64,000 nucleotides of DNA from NCBI RefSeq assembly GCF_020881035.1, contig NZ_JAJITC010000014.1:1-64000 (forward strand). The letters run 5' to 3'. The notes under the pieces were generated by a model. It was not told the origin of the DNA, searched no databases, and saw only the letters and a list, made by a program, of their open reading frames with translations. The stretch's first letter is position 1. Each line of letters opens with the position of its first letter. Of this stretch, positions 36,290-45,596 are shown piece after piece. The stretch comes from Paraburkholderia translucens. Its GTDB lineage: Bacteria; Pseudomonadota; Gammaproteobacteria; Burkholderiales; Burkholderiaceae. The position numbers were made by a program, and so were the translations under genes.

Positions 36290-36823
36290 TCAGTCGTCGC
36301 TATTCGGATCGAGATCCGGAAACAGGACCTCGGTAAAGCCGAACTTCGAGAAATCGGTGATCCGCATCGGATACAGCTTGCCGATCAGATGATCGCACTC
36401 GTGCTGCACGACGCGCGCATGAAAGCCCTCGGCGACCCGGTCGATCGGATTGCCGAACTGATCGAAGCCGTGATACCGGATCATCGAAAACCGGCTCACC
36501 ACGCCGCGCAGCCCCGGCACCGACAGGCACCCCTCCCAGCTCTCCTCCATGTCCTGAGACACTGGCGTGACGGTCGGATTGATCAGCACCGTTTCCGGCA
36601 CCGGCGGTGCGTCCGGATAGCGCTCGTTCGACCCGAAGCCGAAGATCACCACCTGCAGGTCGACGCCGATCTGCGGCGCGGCAAGGCCCGCGCCGTTCGC
36701 GGCGTGCATGGTCTCGAACATGTCCGCCACGAGCCGGTGCAGTTCGGGGGTGTCGAAGTGATCGACCGGTTCGGCGATTCGCAAGAGGCGCGGATCGCCC
36801 ATCTTCAGAATGTCGTGAATCAT
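36290..36823 (-). CDS. def: Peptide deformylase
   Basis: Removes the formyl group from nascent N-terminal methionine using a bound metal ion. The 177-residue protein has motif 1 GAGLAAPQIG (45-53), motif 2 EGCLSVPG with metal ligand Cys99, and motif 3 QHECDHL with His141, Glu142 and His145. The start ATG overlaps the ligA stop (ATGA), and GGAGGGG lies just upstream, so it is coupled to ligA. Burkholderiaceae normally carry a further def copy beside fmt; this one is in the smc-zipA-ligA cluster. Confidence 0.96.
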   Translation of the reverse strand: MIHDILKMGDPRLLRIAEPVDHFDTPELHRLVADMFETMHAANGAGLAAPQIGVDLQVVIFGFGSNERYPDAPPVPETVLINPTVTPVSQDMEESWEGCLSVPGLRGVVSRFSMIRYHGFDQFGNPIDRVAEGFHARVVQHECDHLIGKLYPMRITDFSKFGFTEVLFPDLDPNSDD

Positions 36824-38883
36824 GAATGCCCCTCCAGGAGCTTGCGCATACCATCTTCGTCGAGTACGGGGATGCCGAGTTCCTCGGCCTTCGCGAGCTT
36901 GCTGCCCGCGTCGGCGCCCGCCACCACGTAACTGGTTTTCTTCGACACCGATCCCGCCACCTTCGCGCCGGCCGCTTCGAGCATTTCCTTGGCCTCCTCG
37001 CGCGACAGGTTGGGCAGCGTGCCGGTCAGCACGACCGTCTGGCCGGCCAGTGCGCCCTGCGGCGCCTTCGGCGCGGGCGGCCCTTCGGACCAGGCGACCT
37101 TGCCCGGCGCGCGCAACTGCTCGATCACCGTGCGGTTGTGGTCCTCGGCGAAGAACTGGTGGATCGATTCGGCGACCACCGGCCCCACGTCGTTGACTTC
37201 GAGCAGCTCCTCCAGCGACGCATCCATGATCGGATCGAGCGAGCCGAAGTGCTTGGCGAGATCCTTCGCGGTCGATTCGCCGACATGGCGAATCCCCAGC
37301 GCGTAAATGAAGCGCGCAAGCGTCGTGTGCTTGGCTTTTTCGAGTGAGTCCAGCAGGTTCTGTGCCGACTTTTCGGCGAAGCGGTCGAGCTCGGCAAGCG
37401 TCGCAAAGCCGAGATTGAACAGATCGGCCGGCGTGCGCACCAGGTTCTGCTCGACCAGTTGATCGATGATCTTTTCGCCAAGACCATCGATATCGAGCGC
37501 GCGCCGTTGGGCAAAGTGCCATAGCGCCTGCTTGCGCTGCGCCGGGCAGAAGAGCCCGCCCGTGCAGCGCGCGACCGCTTCGTCGGGCAGCCGCTCGATC
37601 GCCGAACCGCACACCGGGCACTGCGTCGGCATCACGAACTCGCGCGCGTCGGCCGGACGACGCTCGACGAGCGCGCCGACCACCTCGGGAATCACGTCGC
37701 CGGCGCGCCGCACGATCACGGTGTCGCCGATGCGGATATCCTTGCGGCGCACTTCGTCCTCATTGTGCAAGGTCGCGTTGGTGACCGTCGCGCCGCCGAC
37801 GAACACCGGCTCGAGCCGCGCGACCGGCGTGATCGCGCCGGTTCGGCCAACCTGCACGTCGATCGCGACGAGCTTCGTCAGCGCTTCCTGGGCGGGGAAC
37901 TTGTGCGCGAGCGCGAAGCGCGGCGCGCGCGACACGAAGCCGAGCGTGTCCTGCTCGTCGCGCCGGTTGACCTTGTAGACCACGCCGTCGATGTCGTACG
38001 GCAGCCTGTCGCGCTTCTCGCCGACCGCGTGGAAAAAACCGAGCAGGCCTTGGGCGCCCTGCACGACCGCGCGCTCGCCGTTGACCGGCAGGCCCATCTC
38101 CTTGTACCAGTCGAGCAGTTCGCTATGGGTGGCCGGCATCTCGATGCCTTCGAGCACGCCAATGCCATACGCGAAAAACGACAGAGGCCGCTGCGCGGTG
38201 ATCTTCGAGTCGAGTTGCCGCAAGCTGCCCGCCGCCGCGTTGCGCGGGTTGGCGAATTCGCGTTGCCCCGCGGCGCGCTGGCGTTCGTTCAGGCGCTCGA
38301 AATCGCGCTTGAACATCAGCACTTCGCCGCGCACGTCGAGCACGTGCGGCACGCGCTTGCCCTTCAGCTTCAGCGGAATCGAGCGGATCGTGCGGACGTT
38401 TGCGGTGACGTTCTCGCCGGTCGTGCCGTCTCCGCGCGTGGAGGCCTGCACGAACTCGCCGTCGACGTAGCGCAGCGAGATCGCGAGGCCGTCGAATTTG
38501 AGCTCGGCCGCGTAATCGACGGGCACGGGCTCGCTGCCGTTCTTGCCGAGCGCGTCGCCGATCCGCTTGTCGAACGCCACGATGTCTTCATCGGAAAAGC
38601 CGTTGTTCAGCGACAGCATCGGCTGATCGTGCACCACCGGCTCGAACCCGCTCGCCGCCTCGCCGCCGACGCGCTGCGTCGGCGAGTCCGGCACGATCAG
38701 GTCCGGATGCTCGGCCTCGATCCGCTCCAGCTCCTTGAACAGCTTGTCGTACTCGGCGTCCGGCAACTCCGGCTGATCGAGCACGTAGTACGCGTAGTTC
38801 GCGCGTTCGAGTTCCGCGCGCAGCCACGCGGCCCGCTCGGCCGGAGCGCTGATTGCAGAAGAAGGGACGGGGGATCGGGCCAT
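36820..38883 (-). CDS. ligA: NAD-dependent DNA ligase
   Basis: LigA seals nicks in replication and repair using NAD+. The 687-residue protein has the adenylation domain with nucleophile Lys129 (AAELKFDGLAIS) and an OB domain. The zinc finger is CPVCGS followed by CTGGLFCPAQR. A helix-hairpin-helix region (IYALGIRHVGESTAKDLA) and a C-terminal BRCT domain from about residue 605 end the protein. It lies 167 bp after zipA and overlaps def by four bases. All domains are complete. Confidence 0.98.
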   Translation of the reverse strand: MARSPVPSSAISAPAERAAWLRAELERANYAYYVLDQPELPDAEYDKLFKELERIEAEHPDLIVPDSPTQRVGGEAASGFEPVVHDQPMLSLNNGFSDEDIVAFDKRIGDALGKNGSEPVPVDYAAELKFDGLAISLRYVDGEFVQASTRGDGTTGENVTANVRTIRSIPLKLKGKRVPHVLDVRGEVLMFKRDFERLNERQRAAGQREFANPRNAAAGSLRQLDSKITAQRPLSFFAYGIGVLEGIEMPATHSELLDWYKEMGLPVNGERAVVQGAQGLLGFFHAVGEKRDRLPYDIDGVVYKVNRRDEQDTLGFVSRAPRFALAHKFPAQEALTKLVAIDVQVGRTGAITPVARLEPVFVGGATVTNATLHNEDEVRRKDIRIGDTVIVRRAGDVIPEVVGALVERRPADAREFVMPTQCPVCGSAIERLPDEAVARCTGGLFCPAQRKQALWHFAQRRALDIDGLGEKIIDQLVEQNLVRTPADLFNLGFATLAELDRFAEKSAQNLLDSLEKAKHTTLARFIYALGIRHVGESTAKDLAKHFGSLDPIMDASLEELLEVNDVGPVVAESIHQFFAEDHNRTVIEQLRAPGKVAWSEGPPAPKAPQGALAGQTVVLTGTLPNLSREEAKEMLEAAGAKVAGSVSKKTSYVVAGADAGSKLAKAEELGIPVLDEDGMRKLLEGHS

Positions 38884-38993
38884 GCTGTCGGAAGCTTCTC
38901 GATGTGAAAGTCGGACATCGGATTATCGCAGGAAGCGTGCCCCTTTACATCGCCGAATAGGGCATGCGCCGTGCTGCAGCGCAAGCCGGAGAC

Positions 38994-39024
38994 GACGACG
39001 GCCGCACATCATGCGGCCGTCGTC
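38994..39024 (-). terminator. Strong hairpin between zipA and ligA
   Basis: A perfect 13-bp stem (GACGACGGCCGCA/TGCGGCCGTCGTC) with a five-base loop lies 26 bp after the zipA stop. There is no T-run, so it may slow RNA polymerase, protect the upstream mRNA from exonucleases, or terminate weakly. Confidence 0.5.
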
Positions 39025-39050
39025 AGAACGCGTAGAACGCAGAGGAAGGC

Positions 39051-40367
39051 TTACTGGCTGAACAGGCGCCGCGTTGCCGGTGAACCGGCCGGAATGCCGG
39101 CCTGTTCGAGCTTCGCGTACAGCGTCATCAGCTGTTTTTCGATCGCGAGCAGCGCACTTTCCGGCAGCGGCCGGCGACCGTCGTCCACCACGCGCCCGCC
39201 GATGCGCTCAGCCAGCGACTTCGCGTAGTCGCACATCAGGCGGAACGGCAGGATGTCTTCGTCGGCGACCGGCACGTCGAGCACCAGCGTGATCATCTCG
39301 CCGCCCTTGTACGTGAGGTCATCGCGCAGGAAGTTGGTGTCGCCGAACTGCAGCATGAACACCGGGCTTTGCCGCGAGTCGAGCTTGACGAAGCGCGTGC
39401 CGTCACGCGAGAGCAGAAGACCGTCCTGCGACGCGACCGCCTGCACGTAGTTGGCCGACCACGGCGCGCCGTCCGACAGCACGTTGATCGACAGTTGCGC
39501 GTCGCACTGAGCGGCAAAGCCGTCGAGCTCGCGCGCCATCGCGACGGTCTCGATCATGTCGGGGAATTCGGGCGCCGCGTCGAGCGCGTCGGCGAAATGC
39601 TGCACGCCGGTCACGAATTCGGAAAATTCGAGCTCGTTGAGCGCGCCGCTGCGATTCGCGAGCTGCGCGGCGGCGCGCAACTCCTCGTAGCGCGCGCCGT
39701 TTTGCAGCAGCTCCCACGCGCCGCCGCCTTCGGGCTTGCCTTCGATATGCACCGGCTTGCTGCCCGCGCGACGCAAGCGCTGCGCGAGCGGAATCACCTT
39801 GTCGCCGGCCACGGGTCCGTTCAGCCGGATCGGCACGATGCAGTCGATGCGCCGATCGACGATCGCGGGCGGCGCCGACGAAATCGTCGTGGCGGCCGGC
39901 TGGATCGGTTCGACACGCTCCTGCCCGGCCGCCGCCGGCTGCGTGGCGGGCGCTTCGGCCGCGGACCGCCCGAGGTCGGCGCCCGGCGCCGCCGCGTGCT
40001 CATCCTCGCTCGCCGCGACGGCGTCCGCCGGCGGATAGCCGTTCGGCGACGTCATCTCGGCCTGGATATCAGCTGGTGTATCGAGCGGCGCGGCGCCCGT
40101 GCCGAACGTCGGCTCGACACGCGCGGCGGTCGGGTCCGCAGCCGCGGCCGCGCTCACGCTCGGCTCGCGCCGCGTGGCCGGCCGGGCCGGCTCGATGAAC
40201 GGACTCTGCTCCTCATGCTCGTCACGCGCAAAGTTCTCTGCGGTGTCGGCTGGCATGGGCCGCGGCATCTTGCGGCGCACCTTCGCACCCTGCCACGCGT
40301 TGTACACGACCACGCCCCCCACCACCACGGCACCCGCGCCGATCAAACCGAGTGTCAACTCGTCCAT
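39051..40367 (-). CDS. zipA: ZipA-like FtsZ-binding cell division protein
   Basis: A 438-residue type Ib membrane protein. It has an N-terminal helix (ELTLGLIGAGAVVVGGVVVY), a long linker of about 150 residues rich in Pro, Ala and acidic residues, and a C-terminal ZipA-like domain from about residue 175 (FVKLD, VFMLQFGD, MITLVLDVPVADE). In gamma-proteobacteria this domain binds the FtsZ tail and tethers the Z-ring. The sequence is diverged here but the layout and the smc-zipA-ligA context agree. It follows smc by 113 bp. Confidence 0.88.
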   Translation of the reverse strand: MDELTLGLIGAGAVVVGGVVVYNAWQGAKVRRKMPRPMPADTAENFARDEHEEQSPFIEPARPATRREPSVSAAAAADPTAARVEPTFGTGAAPLDTPADIQAEMTSPNGYPPADAVAASEDEHAAAPGADLGRSAAEAPATQPAAAGQERVEPIQPAATTISSAPPAIVDRRIDCIVPIRLNGPVAGDKVIPLAQRLRRAGSKPVHIEGKPEGGGAWELLQNGARYEELRAAAQLANRSGALNELEFSEFVTGVQHFADALDAAPEFPDMIETVAMARELDGFAAQCDAQLSINVLSDGAPWSANYVQAVASQDGLLLSRDGTRFVKLDSRQSPVFMLQFGDTNFLRDDLTYKGGEMITLVLDVPVADEDILPFRLMCDYAKSLAERIGGRVVDDGRRPLPESALLAIEKQLMTLYAKLEQAGIPAGSPATRRLFSQ

Positions 40368-40480
40368 GCATGCTCCATCAGCAATTCTTCTATTCGCGCG
40401 GGCGTCTCGTCCGCTCCACGTACCGCGCGGCGCTCAATCGGGCCGCTGCGCTGGATGCGGATGCCCGCGAAGGCTTTAAG

Positions 40481-43400
40481 TCAAACGATATTCTGGGCGA
40501 AACCCGCCGCCGTTTCCATGTCGACGGCGACGATGCGCGACACGCCCTGCTCCTGCATCGTCACGCCGATCAGCTGCTGCGCCATCTCCATCGCAATCTT
40601 GTTGTGCGAGATGAACAGAAACTGGGTTTTGTCCGACATCGCCCGCACCAGATTCGCGAAACGCTCGGTGTTGGCGTCGTCGAGCGGCGCGTCCACTTCG
40701 TCGAGCAGACAGAACGGTGCGGGATTCAGCTGGAACATCGCGAACACGAGCGCGGTCGCGGTCAGCGCTTTCTCGCCGCCCGAGAGCAGGTGAATCGTCG
40801 AATTCTTCTTGCCCGGCGGCTGCGCCATTACCTGCACACCGGCGTCGAGGATTTCGTCGCCGGTCATGATCAGCTTCGCCTGGCCGCCACCGAAGAGACG
40901 CGGGAACAGCTCGCCGAAATGACGGTTCACTTCGTCGAACGTGCTTTGCAGCAGGTTGCGCGTTTCGGCGTCGATCTTGCGGATCGCGTCTTCGAGCGTT
41001 TCGATCGCGGCCGTCAGGTCGGACGACTGCGAATCGAGGAAGCTCTTGCGCTCGGTCGCGGCCTTCAGCTCGTCGAGCGCGGCCATGTTGACCGGCCCGA
41101 GCGCGATGATCGCGTTGTTGATGCGCGTGACTTCGCCCTGCAGGTACGACGGCTTCATGTCCGGCGTCAGCTTGGCTTGCAACTCGGCTTCGTCGACACC
41201 CGCCGCCGCGAGCTGCTCGATGAACTGCTCGCCGCTGATGCGCGCGGCCTGCTCCTTCAACTGCAATTCGTTGATGCGGTCGCGCAGCGGCTGCAGCGCG
41301 CGCTCGGCGGTGAGACGCGTTTCGTCGGCCGAACGCAGTTTCGCGGTCAGGTCATCGAGCTCGACTCGCGCGGCGCGCAGGGCTTCTTCCTTCGCGGTGC
41401 GAATGTCGAGTGCGTCCTGCAGGCCGGTGTGCGCGGTCTGCTGGTTAATCGTTTCGAGTTCTGCGCGCGCGTCTTCGAGCGAGCCCGCGATACGCTCGCT
41501 CTGCTCGTGCGCAACCTGGATGCTGCGCTTCAACTCGTCGATGCGGTTCGCCATGTTGCGTGCGGCGAAGCGCGCGTCGGTGGCGGCGCGATCGAGATCG
41601 CGTGCTTCGCCGCGGGCGGTGGTCAGTTCTTCGTCGAGCGCTTCGAACGCGAGCTGGTGATCTTCGAAGCGCGCCTGCAGTTCGGCGAGCTCGCCATCGT
41701 GGCGCTCGAAGTTCGCTTCCGATTCCGCGCGCAGCGCCCGCTGCTCGTCGATCTGTGCGGCGATCTCTGCGAGTTCCTCGCGAATCTGCGTGCTGCGCTG
41801 CGTGTAGCGCTCGTGCGCCTGTGTGAGCTTCAGCACGTCCATCTGCAACGCGTGGACACGCTGCGTCGCGCGTTCGGCCTGCTGGCGCATCTCGGCGAGC
41901 GCCTGCGCGGCCTGCGTGTGCGCGGCTTCGGCGCGGATCGCGGCGGCCTTCGCCTCGTCGGCGAGCAAGGCCTGCGCACGCACCTGACGGCCGAGGTTTT
42001 CGATTTCCTGCTGACGCGCGAGCATGCCGGCCTGCTCGGAATCGGCCGCATACAGCTGCACGCCGACGCGTGTAACCACGTGGCCCGCCTTCACCACGAA
42101 CGCGCCGCCCTCGGGCAACTGCGCGCGCATGGACAGCGCCTGCTGCAGATCGTCGGCGACGAACGCGAGACCGAGCCAGTCGTTCAGCACCGCGCGGATG
42201 CCCGCGTCCTCGATACGCACGAGCGACAGCAGCGGCCGCAGCGCGCCCGCCGCGGGGGCCGGCTGACCGGCCGCGGGCGGTGCGTAGAACGCGAGCTTGG
42301 CCGGTGGCGCATCGGTCGCGAACGCCTTGACCCAGTCGAGATTCGATACTTCGAGCGCGGCGAGGCGCTCGCGCAGCACCGCTTCGAGCGCGGTTTCCCA
42401 ACCGGCCTCGACGTGCAGCTTCTTCCACAGGCGCGGCAAGCTGCCGAGCTCGTGCTTGTCGAGCCATGGCTGGATCTTGCCCTCGGTCTGCACGTTTTCC
42501 TGCAGCTGCCTGAGCGCGGCGAGCCGCGCGTCGAGCTGATGGATCTGCGCGCTTTCGGCCTGCACGCGCTCCTGCGCCGCGCGGCGTTCGCCATCGAGCC
42601 GCGGCAGCGTCTCCTGCGCCTCGGCGAGGCGCCCCTGCGCATCGTGAAGAATTTCCTCGTGCTCGGCGAGCTGCATGCGCAACTCCTCGAGTTGCGCTTC
42701 GTCGGGCGCGTCGAGCCCGCCCTCTTCCGATTTCAGCCGTTCGTGGCGCTGCTGCAGCTGCTGCAACTGCTGATCGGCATTGCGCTGATGCGCGGCTTCG
42801 AGCTTGAGCGCCTGCTCGGTCTGCGCGATGCCGCCGCGCTCGGTGTTCAGTTCCGCCTGGGCGTCGCGCCAGCGGGCTTCGAGCGCGGGCAGCGCGTCGT
42901 GCTTCGCGGCCGCCTCTTCTTCGGCGAGCACGGCTTTTTCTTCGGCAACCGCCAGTTGCTCCTCGGCGTCGGCGATATCGTCCTGCGCCTTGTCGGCCTG
43001 CGCTTGCCACTGCTCGCGCTGCGCGGTGAGCGCAGCGATCTGCGCCTGCGCGCGGTTACGCGATTCGACGATGAAGCGAATCTCGGCCTCGAGCCGGCTC
43101 ACTTCCGCGTTCGCTTCGTACAGCGCGCCTTGCGCGCCCTGCATCGCGTCGCTCGCCGAATAGTGCGCGACGCGCAGCGTTTCGAGTTCCGCCTCGACCT
43201 CGCGCAGCTTCGCGGTTTGCGCTTCGAGGTCGATCTGCGCCTGTTCGATCGCGCGCTGCTGGCGCTGCTGCTCGCCGGCGGACTCGTTCTTGCGCAACAG
43301 CCACAGCAGACGCTGCTTTTCCTCGCCGTCGCTTTGCAATTCGCGATAACGCGTCGCGACGACCGCCTGGCCCTCCAGCTTCTCGAGATTCGCGCCGAGC

Positions 43401-43999
43401 TCGCGGATGATGTCCTCGACGCGCGTCAGGTTCTCGCGCGTGTCGTGCAGACGGTTCTCGGTCTCGCGGCGACGCTCCTTGTACTTCGACACGCCGGCGG
43501 CTTCTTCGAGGAACACGCGCAGCTCTTCCGGCTTCGCCTCGATCAGCCGCGCGATCATGCCTTGCCCGATGATCGCGTACGCGCGCGGCCCGAGACCGGT
43601 GCCGAGGAAGATGTCCTGGATGTCGCGGCGCCGCGCCGGCAGATTGTTGATGTAGTAGCTCGACGTGCCGTCGCGCGTCAGTACGCGCTTTACGGCGATC
43701 TCCGCATACTGGCCCCACTGGCCGGCGGCGCGGCCGTCCGCGTTGTCGAACACGAGTTCGACGCTGGCGCGGCTGCCCGGCTTGCGCGCGGTCGAGCCGT
43801 TGAAGATCACGTCCTGCATCGACTCGCCGCGCAATTCAGAGGCGCGCGATTCGCCGAGCACCCAGCGCACGGCGTCGATGATGTTGGATTTGCCGCACCC
43901 GTTCGGTCCAACCACGCCAACTAGCTGGCCGGGGACCTGAAAATGCGTGGGATCGACGAAGGATTTGAAGCCAGCGAGTTTGATCGAGGTGAGACGCAC
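40481..43999 (-). CDS. smc: Chromosome segregation protein SMC
   Basis: SMC is the ATPase of bacterial condensin that compacts and separates chromosomes. The 1172-residue protein has the N-terminal Walker A GPNGCGKS at 31-38. A long coiled coil (about 170-500 and 660-1010) is interrupted by the hinge (LAFVADDLQQALSMRAQL region). The C-terminal head has the signature LLSGGEKALTATALVF and Walker B CLLDEVDAPLDDAN. Partners ScpA and ScpB are not in the window. It starts downstream of an EamA gene, with a large inverted repeat 36 bp before its start codon. Confidence 0.97.
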   Translation of the reverse strand: MRLTSIKLAGFKSFVDPTHFQVPGQLVGVVGPNGCGKSNIIDAVRWVLGESRASELRGESMQDVIFNGSTARKPGSRASVELVFDNADGRAAGQWGQYAEIAVKRVLTRDGTSSYYINNLPARRRDIQDIFLGTGLGPRAYAIIGQGMIARLIEAKPEELRVFLEEAAGVSKYKERRRETENRLHDTRENLTRVEDIIRELGANLEKLEGQAVVATRYRELQSDGEEKQRLLWLLRKNESAGEQQRQQRAIEQAQIDLEAQTAKLREVEAELETLRVAHYSASDAMQGAQGALYEANAEVSRLEAEIRFIVESRNRAQAQIAALTAQREQWQAQADKAQDDIADAEEQLAVAEEKAVLAEEEAAAKHDALPALEARWRDAQAELNTERGGIAQTEQALKLEAAHQRNADQQLQQLQQRHERLKSEEGGLDAPDEAQLEELRMQLAEHEEILHDAQGRLAEAQETLPRLDGERRAAQERVQAESAQIHQLDARLAALRQLQENVQTEGKIQPWLDKHELGSLPRLWKKLHVEAGWETALEAVLRERLAALEVSNLDWVKAFATDAPPAKLAFYAPPAAGQPAPAAGALRPLLSLVRIEDAGIRAVLNDWLGLAFVADDLQQALSMRAQLPEGGAFVVKAGHVVTRVGVQLYAADSEQAGMLARQQEIENLGRQVRAQALLADEAKAAAIRAEAAHTQAAQALAEMRQQAERATQRVHALQMDVLKLTQAHERYTQRSTQIREELAEIAAQIDEQRALRAESEANFERHDGELAELQARFEDHQLAFEALDEELTTARGEARDLDRAATDARFAARNMANRIDELKRSIQVAHEQSERIAGSLEDARAELETINQQTAHTGLQDALDIRTAKEEALRAARVELDDLTAKLRSADETRLTAERALQPLRDRINELQLKEQAARISGEQFIEQLAAAGVDEAELQAKLTPDMKPSYLQGEVTRINNAIIALGPVNMAALDELKAATERKSFLDSQSSDLTAAIETLEDAIRKIDAETRNLLQSTFDEVNRHFGELFPRLFGGGQAKLIMTGDEILDAGVQVMAQPPGKKNSTIHLLSGGEKALTATALVFAMFQLNPAPFCLLDEVDAPLDDANTERFANLVRAMSDKTQFLFISHNKIAMEMAQQLIGVTMQEQGVSRIVAVDMETAAGFAQNIV

Positions 44000-44035
44000 G
44001 GCGATTTCGCTGTTCGAAAAGAGAGAGTGGTAGGT

Positions 44036-44099
44036 GGCTCGCGAGGTTGCGCCAACCGTTCACCGCCGCGGCGGGACGGCCAACGCAACCTCGCGAGCC
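44036..44099. repeat. 16-bp perfect inverted repeat upstream of smc
   Basis: GGCTCGCGAGGTTGCG (44036-44051) and its exact reverse complement (44084-44099) enclose 32 bases. The inner part contains the palindrome CCGCCGCGGCGG and further partial pairing. As RNA it would be a very stable hairpin in the smc leader. As DNA it is a near-palindrome. It lacks a T-run on either side. Confidence 0.85.
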
Positions 44100-44171
44100 T
44101 TCGCAATCCGGTGCCGGCTGCATGCGCTCATGCGCACCTCAGGTCCGCACGCCCCGGCTAATGAGGGGGAA

Positions 44172-45173
44172 TCATACCATCGCGCGTCGACGATTTTTAC
44201 CGCCCTTTCGGTGCTCGCCGCTGTTGCCGCCGTCGCGCTCGCCGGGCTGTTCCGTGTCTCCGATCGCGGGATCGGGCGGCACCGTCTTCGTGCGATGCAC
44301 CCAGCTCGACAGCGCCGAGGCGAGCACGATGCATGCGCCGCCCGCCCATTCGCGCGGGCCCGGTACTTCACCGGCGAACAGCCACGCCGACAGCGCCGTC
44401 ACGACGAGTTCGAACAACATGATGATCGACGCGCGATTGGCCGGTACCCGCGAGAGGCCGTACTGCACGAGCATGTTGTTCGATGCGAGCAGCAGACCGA
44501 GACCGAGCACCAGCAGCGCCGCGGTGCCCAGATGCGCGCCGGCGGGCGGTGCGGGCATCGGCTCCAACAGCGACGCGAGCGCGCCGAACAGCGCCGCGCC
44601 GCCGAAGATCGTCGCGGTGCGCATTTCGGGCTTCATGTCCGGCAGCACGCGGCTCGTCTTCAGAATCAGCACGTTACTCATGGCGAAGCCCATGCCCCCG
44701 GCAAGACCGGCCCATTCGGCGGGATTGCCGGGCACCGGGATACCAAGCCTCGGCGACCACAGCATCGTCACCGCGCCCGCCAGCGACAGCGCCGCCAGCG
44801 CCGCGCCCGACCACGTGAGCCGCTCGTGCAGGATGAAGTGCGCGAACAGCGCGGTCCACGCGGGCGTCAGATAAAACAGCAGCAGCACGCGCATCACCTG
44901 ACCGTGAATCGCGCCCCACATGAAACCGAGATTCGTGACGCCAGCGGCGAGCGCGAGCGCCGGCAGCAGCCAGTGCCAACGCACGGTCTTCAGCGCGCGC
45001 CGCCGCACGAGCAGCACGAACACGCAGCCGGCCCCGCTCGTGAGCGCGCTCGCGGCCGTGCCGGTCACGCCGAGCGCGGCTAGCATGCGCAGCGGATACC
45101 AGACCATCCCCCACACCGAGGCGCCCAGCATGATCGCGAGCGTCGGCCAGCCGTTGCGGAGCCAGTTCGTCAT
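44172..45173 (-). CDS. EamA/DMT-family transporter
   Basis: A 333-residue inner-membrane protein with about ten hydrophobic segments in two EamA repeats. The first starts with LAIMLGASVWGMVWYPLRML, and the second includes GFAMSNVLILKTSRV and ANRASIIMLFELVVTALSAWL. The last 40 residues are polar and charged and probably cytoplasmic. It is unrelated in detail to the transporter at 6003 beyond family membership. It lies upstream of smc on the same strand with a 172-bp spacer containing a long inverted repeat. Substrate unknown. Confidence 0.87.
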   Translation of the reverse strand: MTNWLRNGWPTLAIMLGASVWGMVWYPLRMLAALGVTGTAASALTSGAGCVFVLLVRRRALKTVRWHWLLPALALAAGVTNLGFMWGAIHGQVMRVLLLFYLTPAWTALFAHFILHERLTWSGAALAALSLAGAVTMLWSPRLGIPVPGNPAEWAGLAGGMGFAMSNVLILKTSRVLPDMKPEMRTATIFGGAALFGALASLLEPMPAPPAGAHLGTAALLVLGLGLLLASNNMLVQYGLSRVPANRASIIMLFELVVTALSAWLFAGEVPGPREWAGGACIVLASALSSWVHRTKTVPPDPAIGDTEQPGERDGGNSGEHRKGGKNRRRAMV

Positions 45174-45596
45174 TGGGCTGGGCTCCGGGGCGCGTCAGGG
45201 ACGGTTGGCGCGAGGGCGCGGCCGTGCATTGCGTCTGCCGCTTTGGCACCGGCGAGGGTGTTTGTCTCCTGAACTGCTGCGTACATTGCTGCTCCTGCCT
45301 GTTCTTTTACGCGACCCGCGTGGGAATTCGCGCCGCTCCCGCCGCGACGCCCCGGTGCCCCGCCTGGCGGATCGTTCCCGCGCCGGGCTTCGAGCGCCTG
45401 CTTTGTCCCTCAGGCCGCCGCGCCCCGGACGCGCCACGCTATAATCGTCCGTTCGCCGCCGGTGGCCGGCTCGTCGCTGGCCAGCCCGTCGCGCGCGGGG
45501 ACGCCGTTTCATGTTTGATGCACCGCTGCCCGACGGCGCGCGTGCCCGGTTGTCCCGCCTTTCGTCCGCGTCCATCCCGATCAGGCCAACTCGCCC
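45174..45596. other. Divergent spacer between EamA transporter and dapC
   Basis: No gene is supported here. A TATAAT hexamer at 45440-45445 on the plus strand is a likely -10 for dapC, giving a leader of about 145 bases, but I see no matching -35. No lysine riboswitch was recognised, although the downstream genes belong to lysine synthesis; this cannot be excluded without structure search. Confidence 0.4.

Noticed and set aside
40352..43924. 1190-residue open frame antisense to smc
   Set aside because: High GC with strong third-position bias opens the antisense frame; the translation is Arg/Leu-rich low-complexity and smc is unmistakable.
45174..45596. Lysine riboswitch before dapC
   Set aside because: No lysine aptamer features could be recognised by eye, and such riboswitches are not expected in this group; a covariance search would be needed to exclude it.
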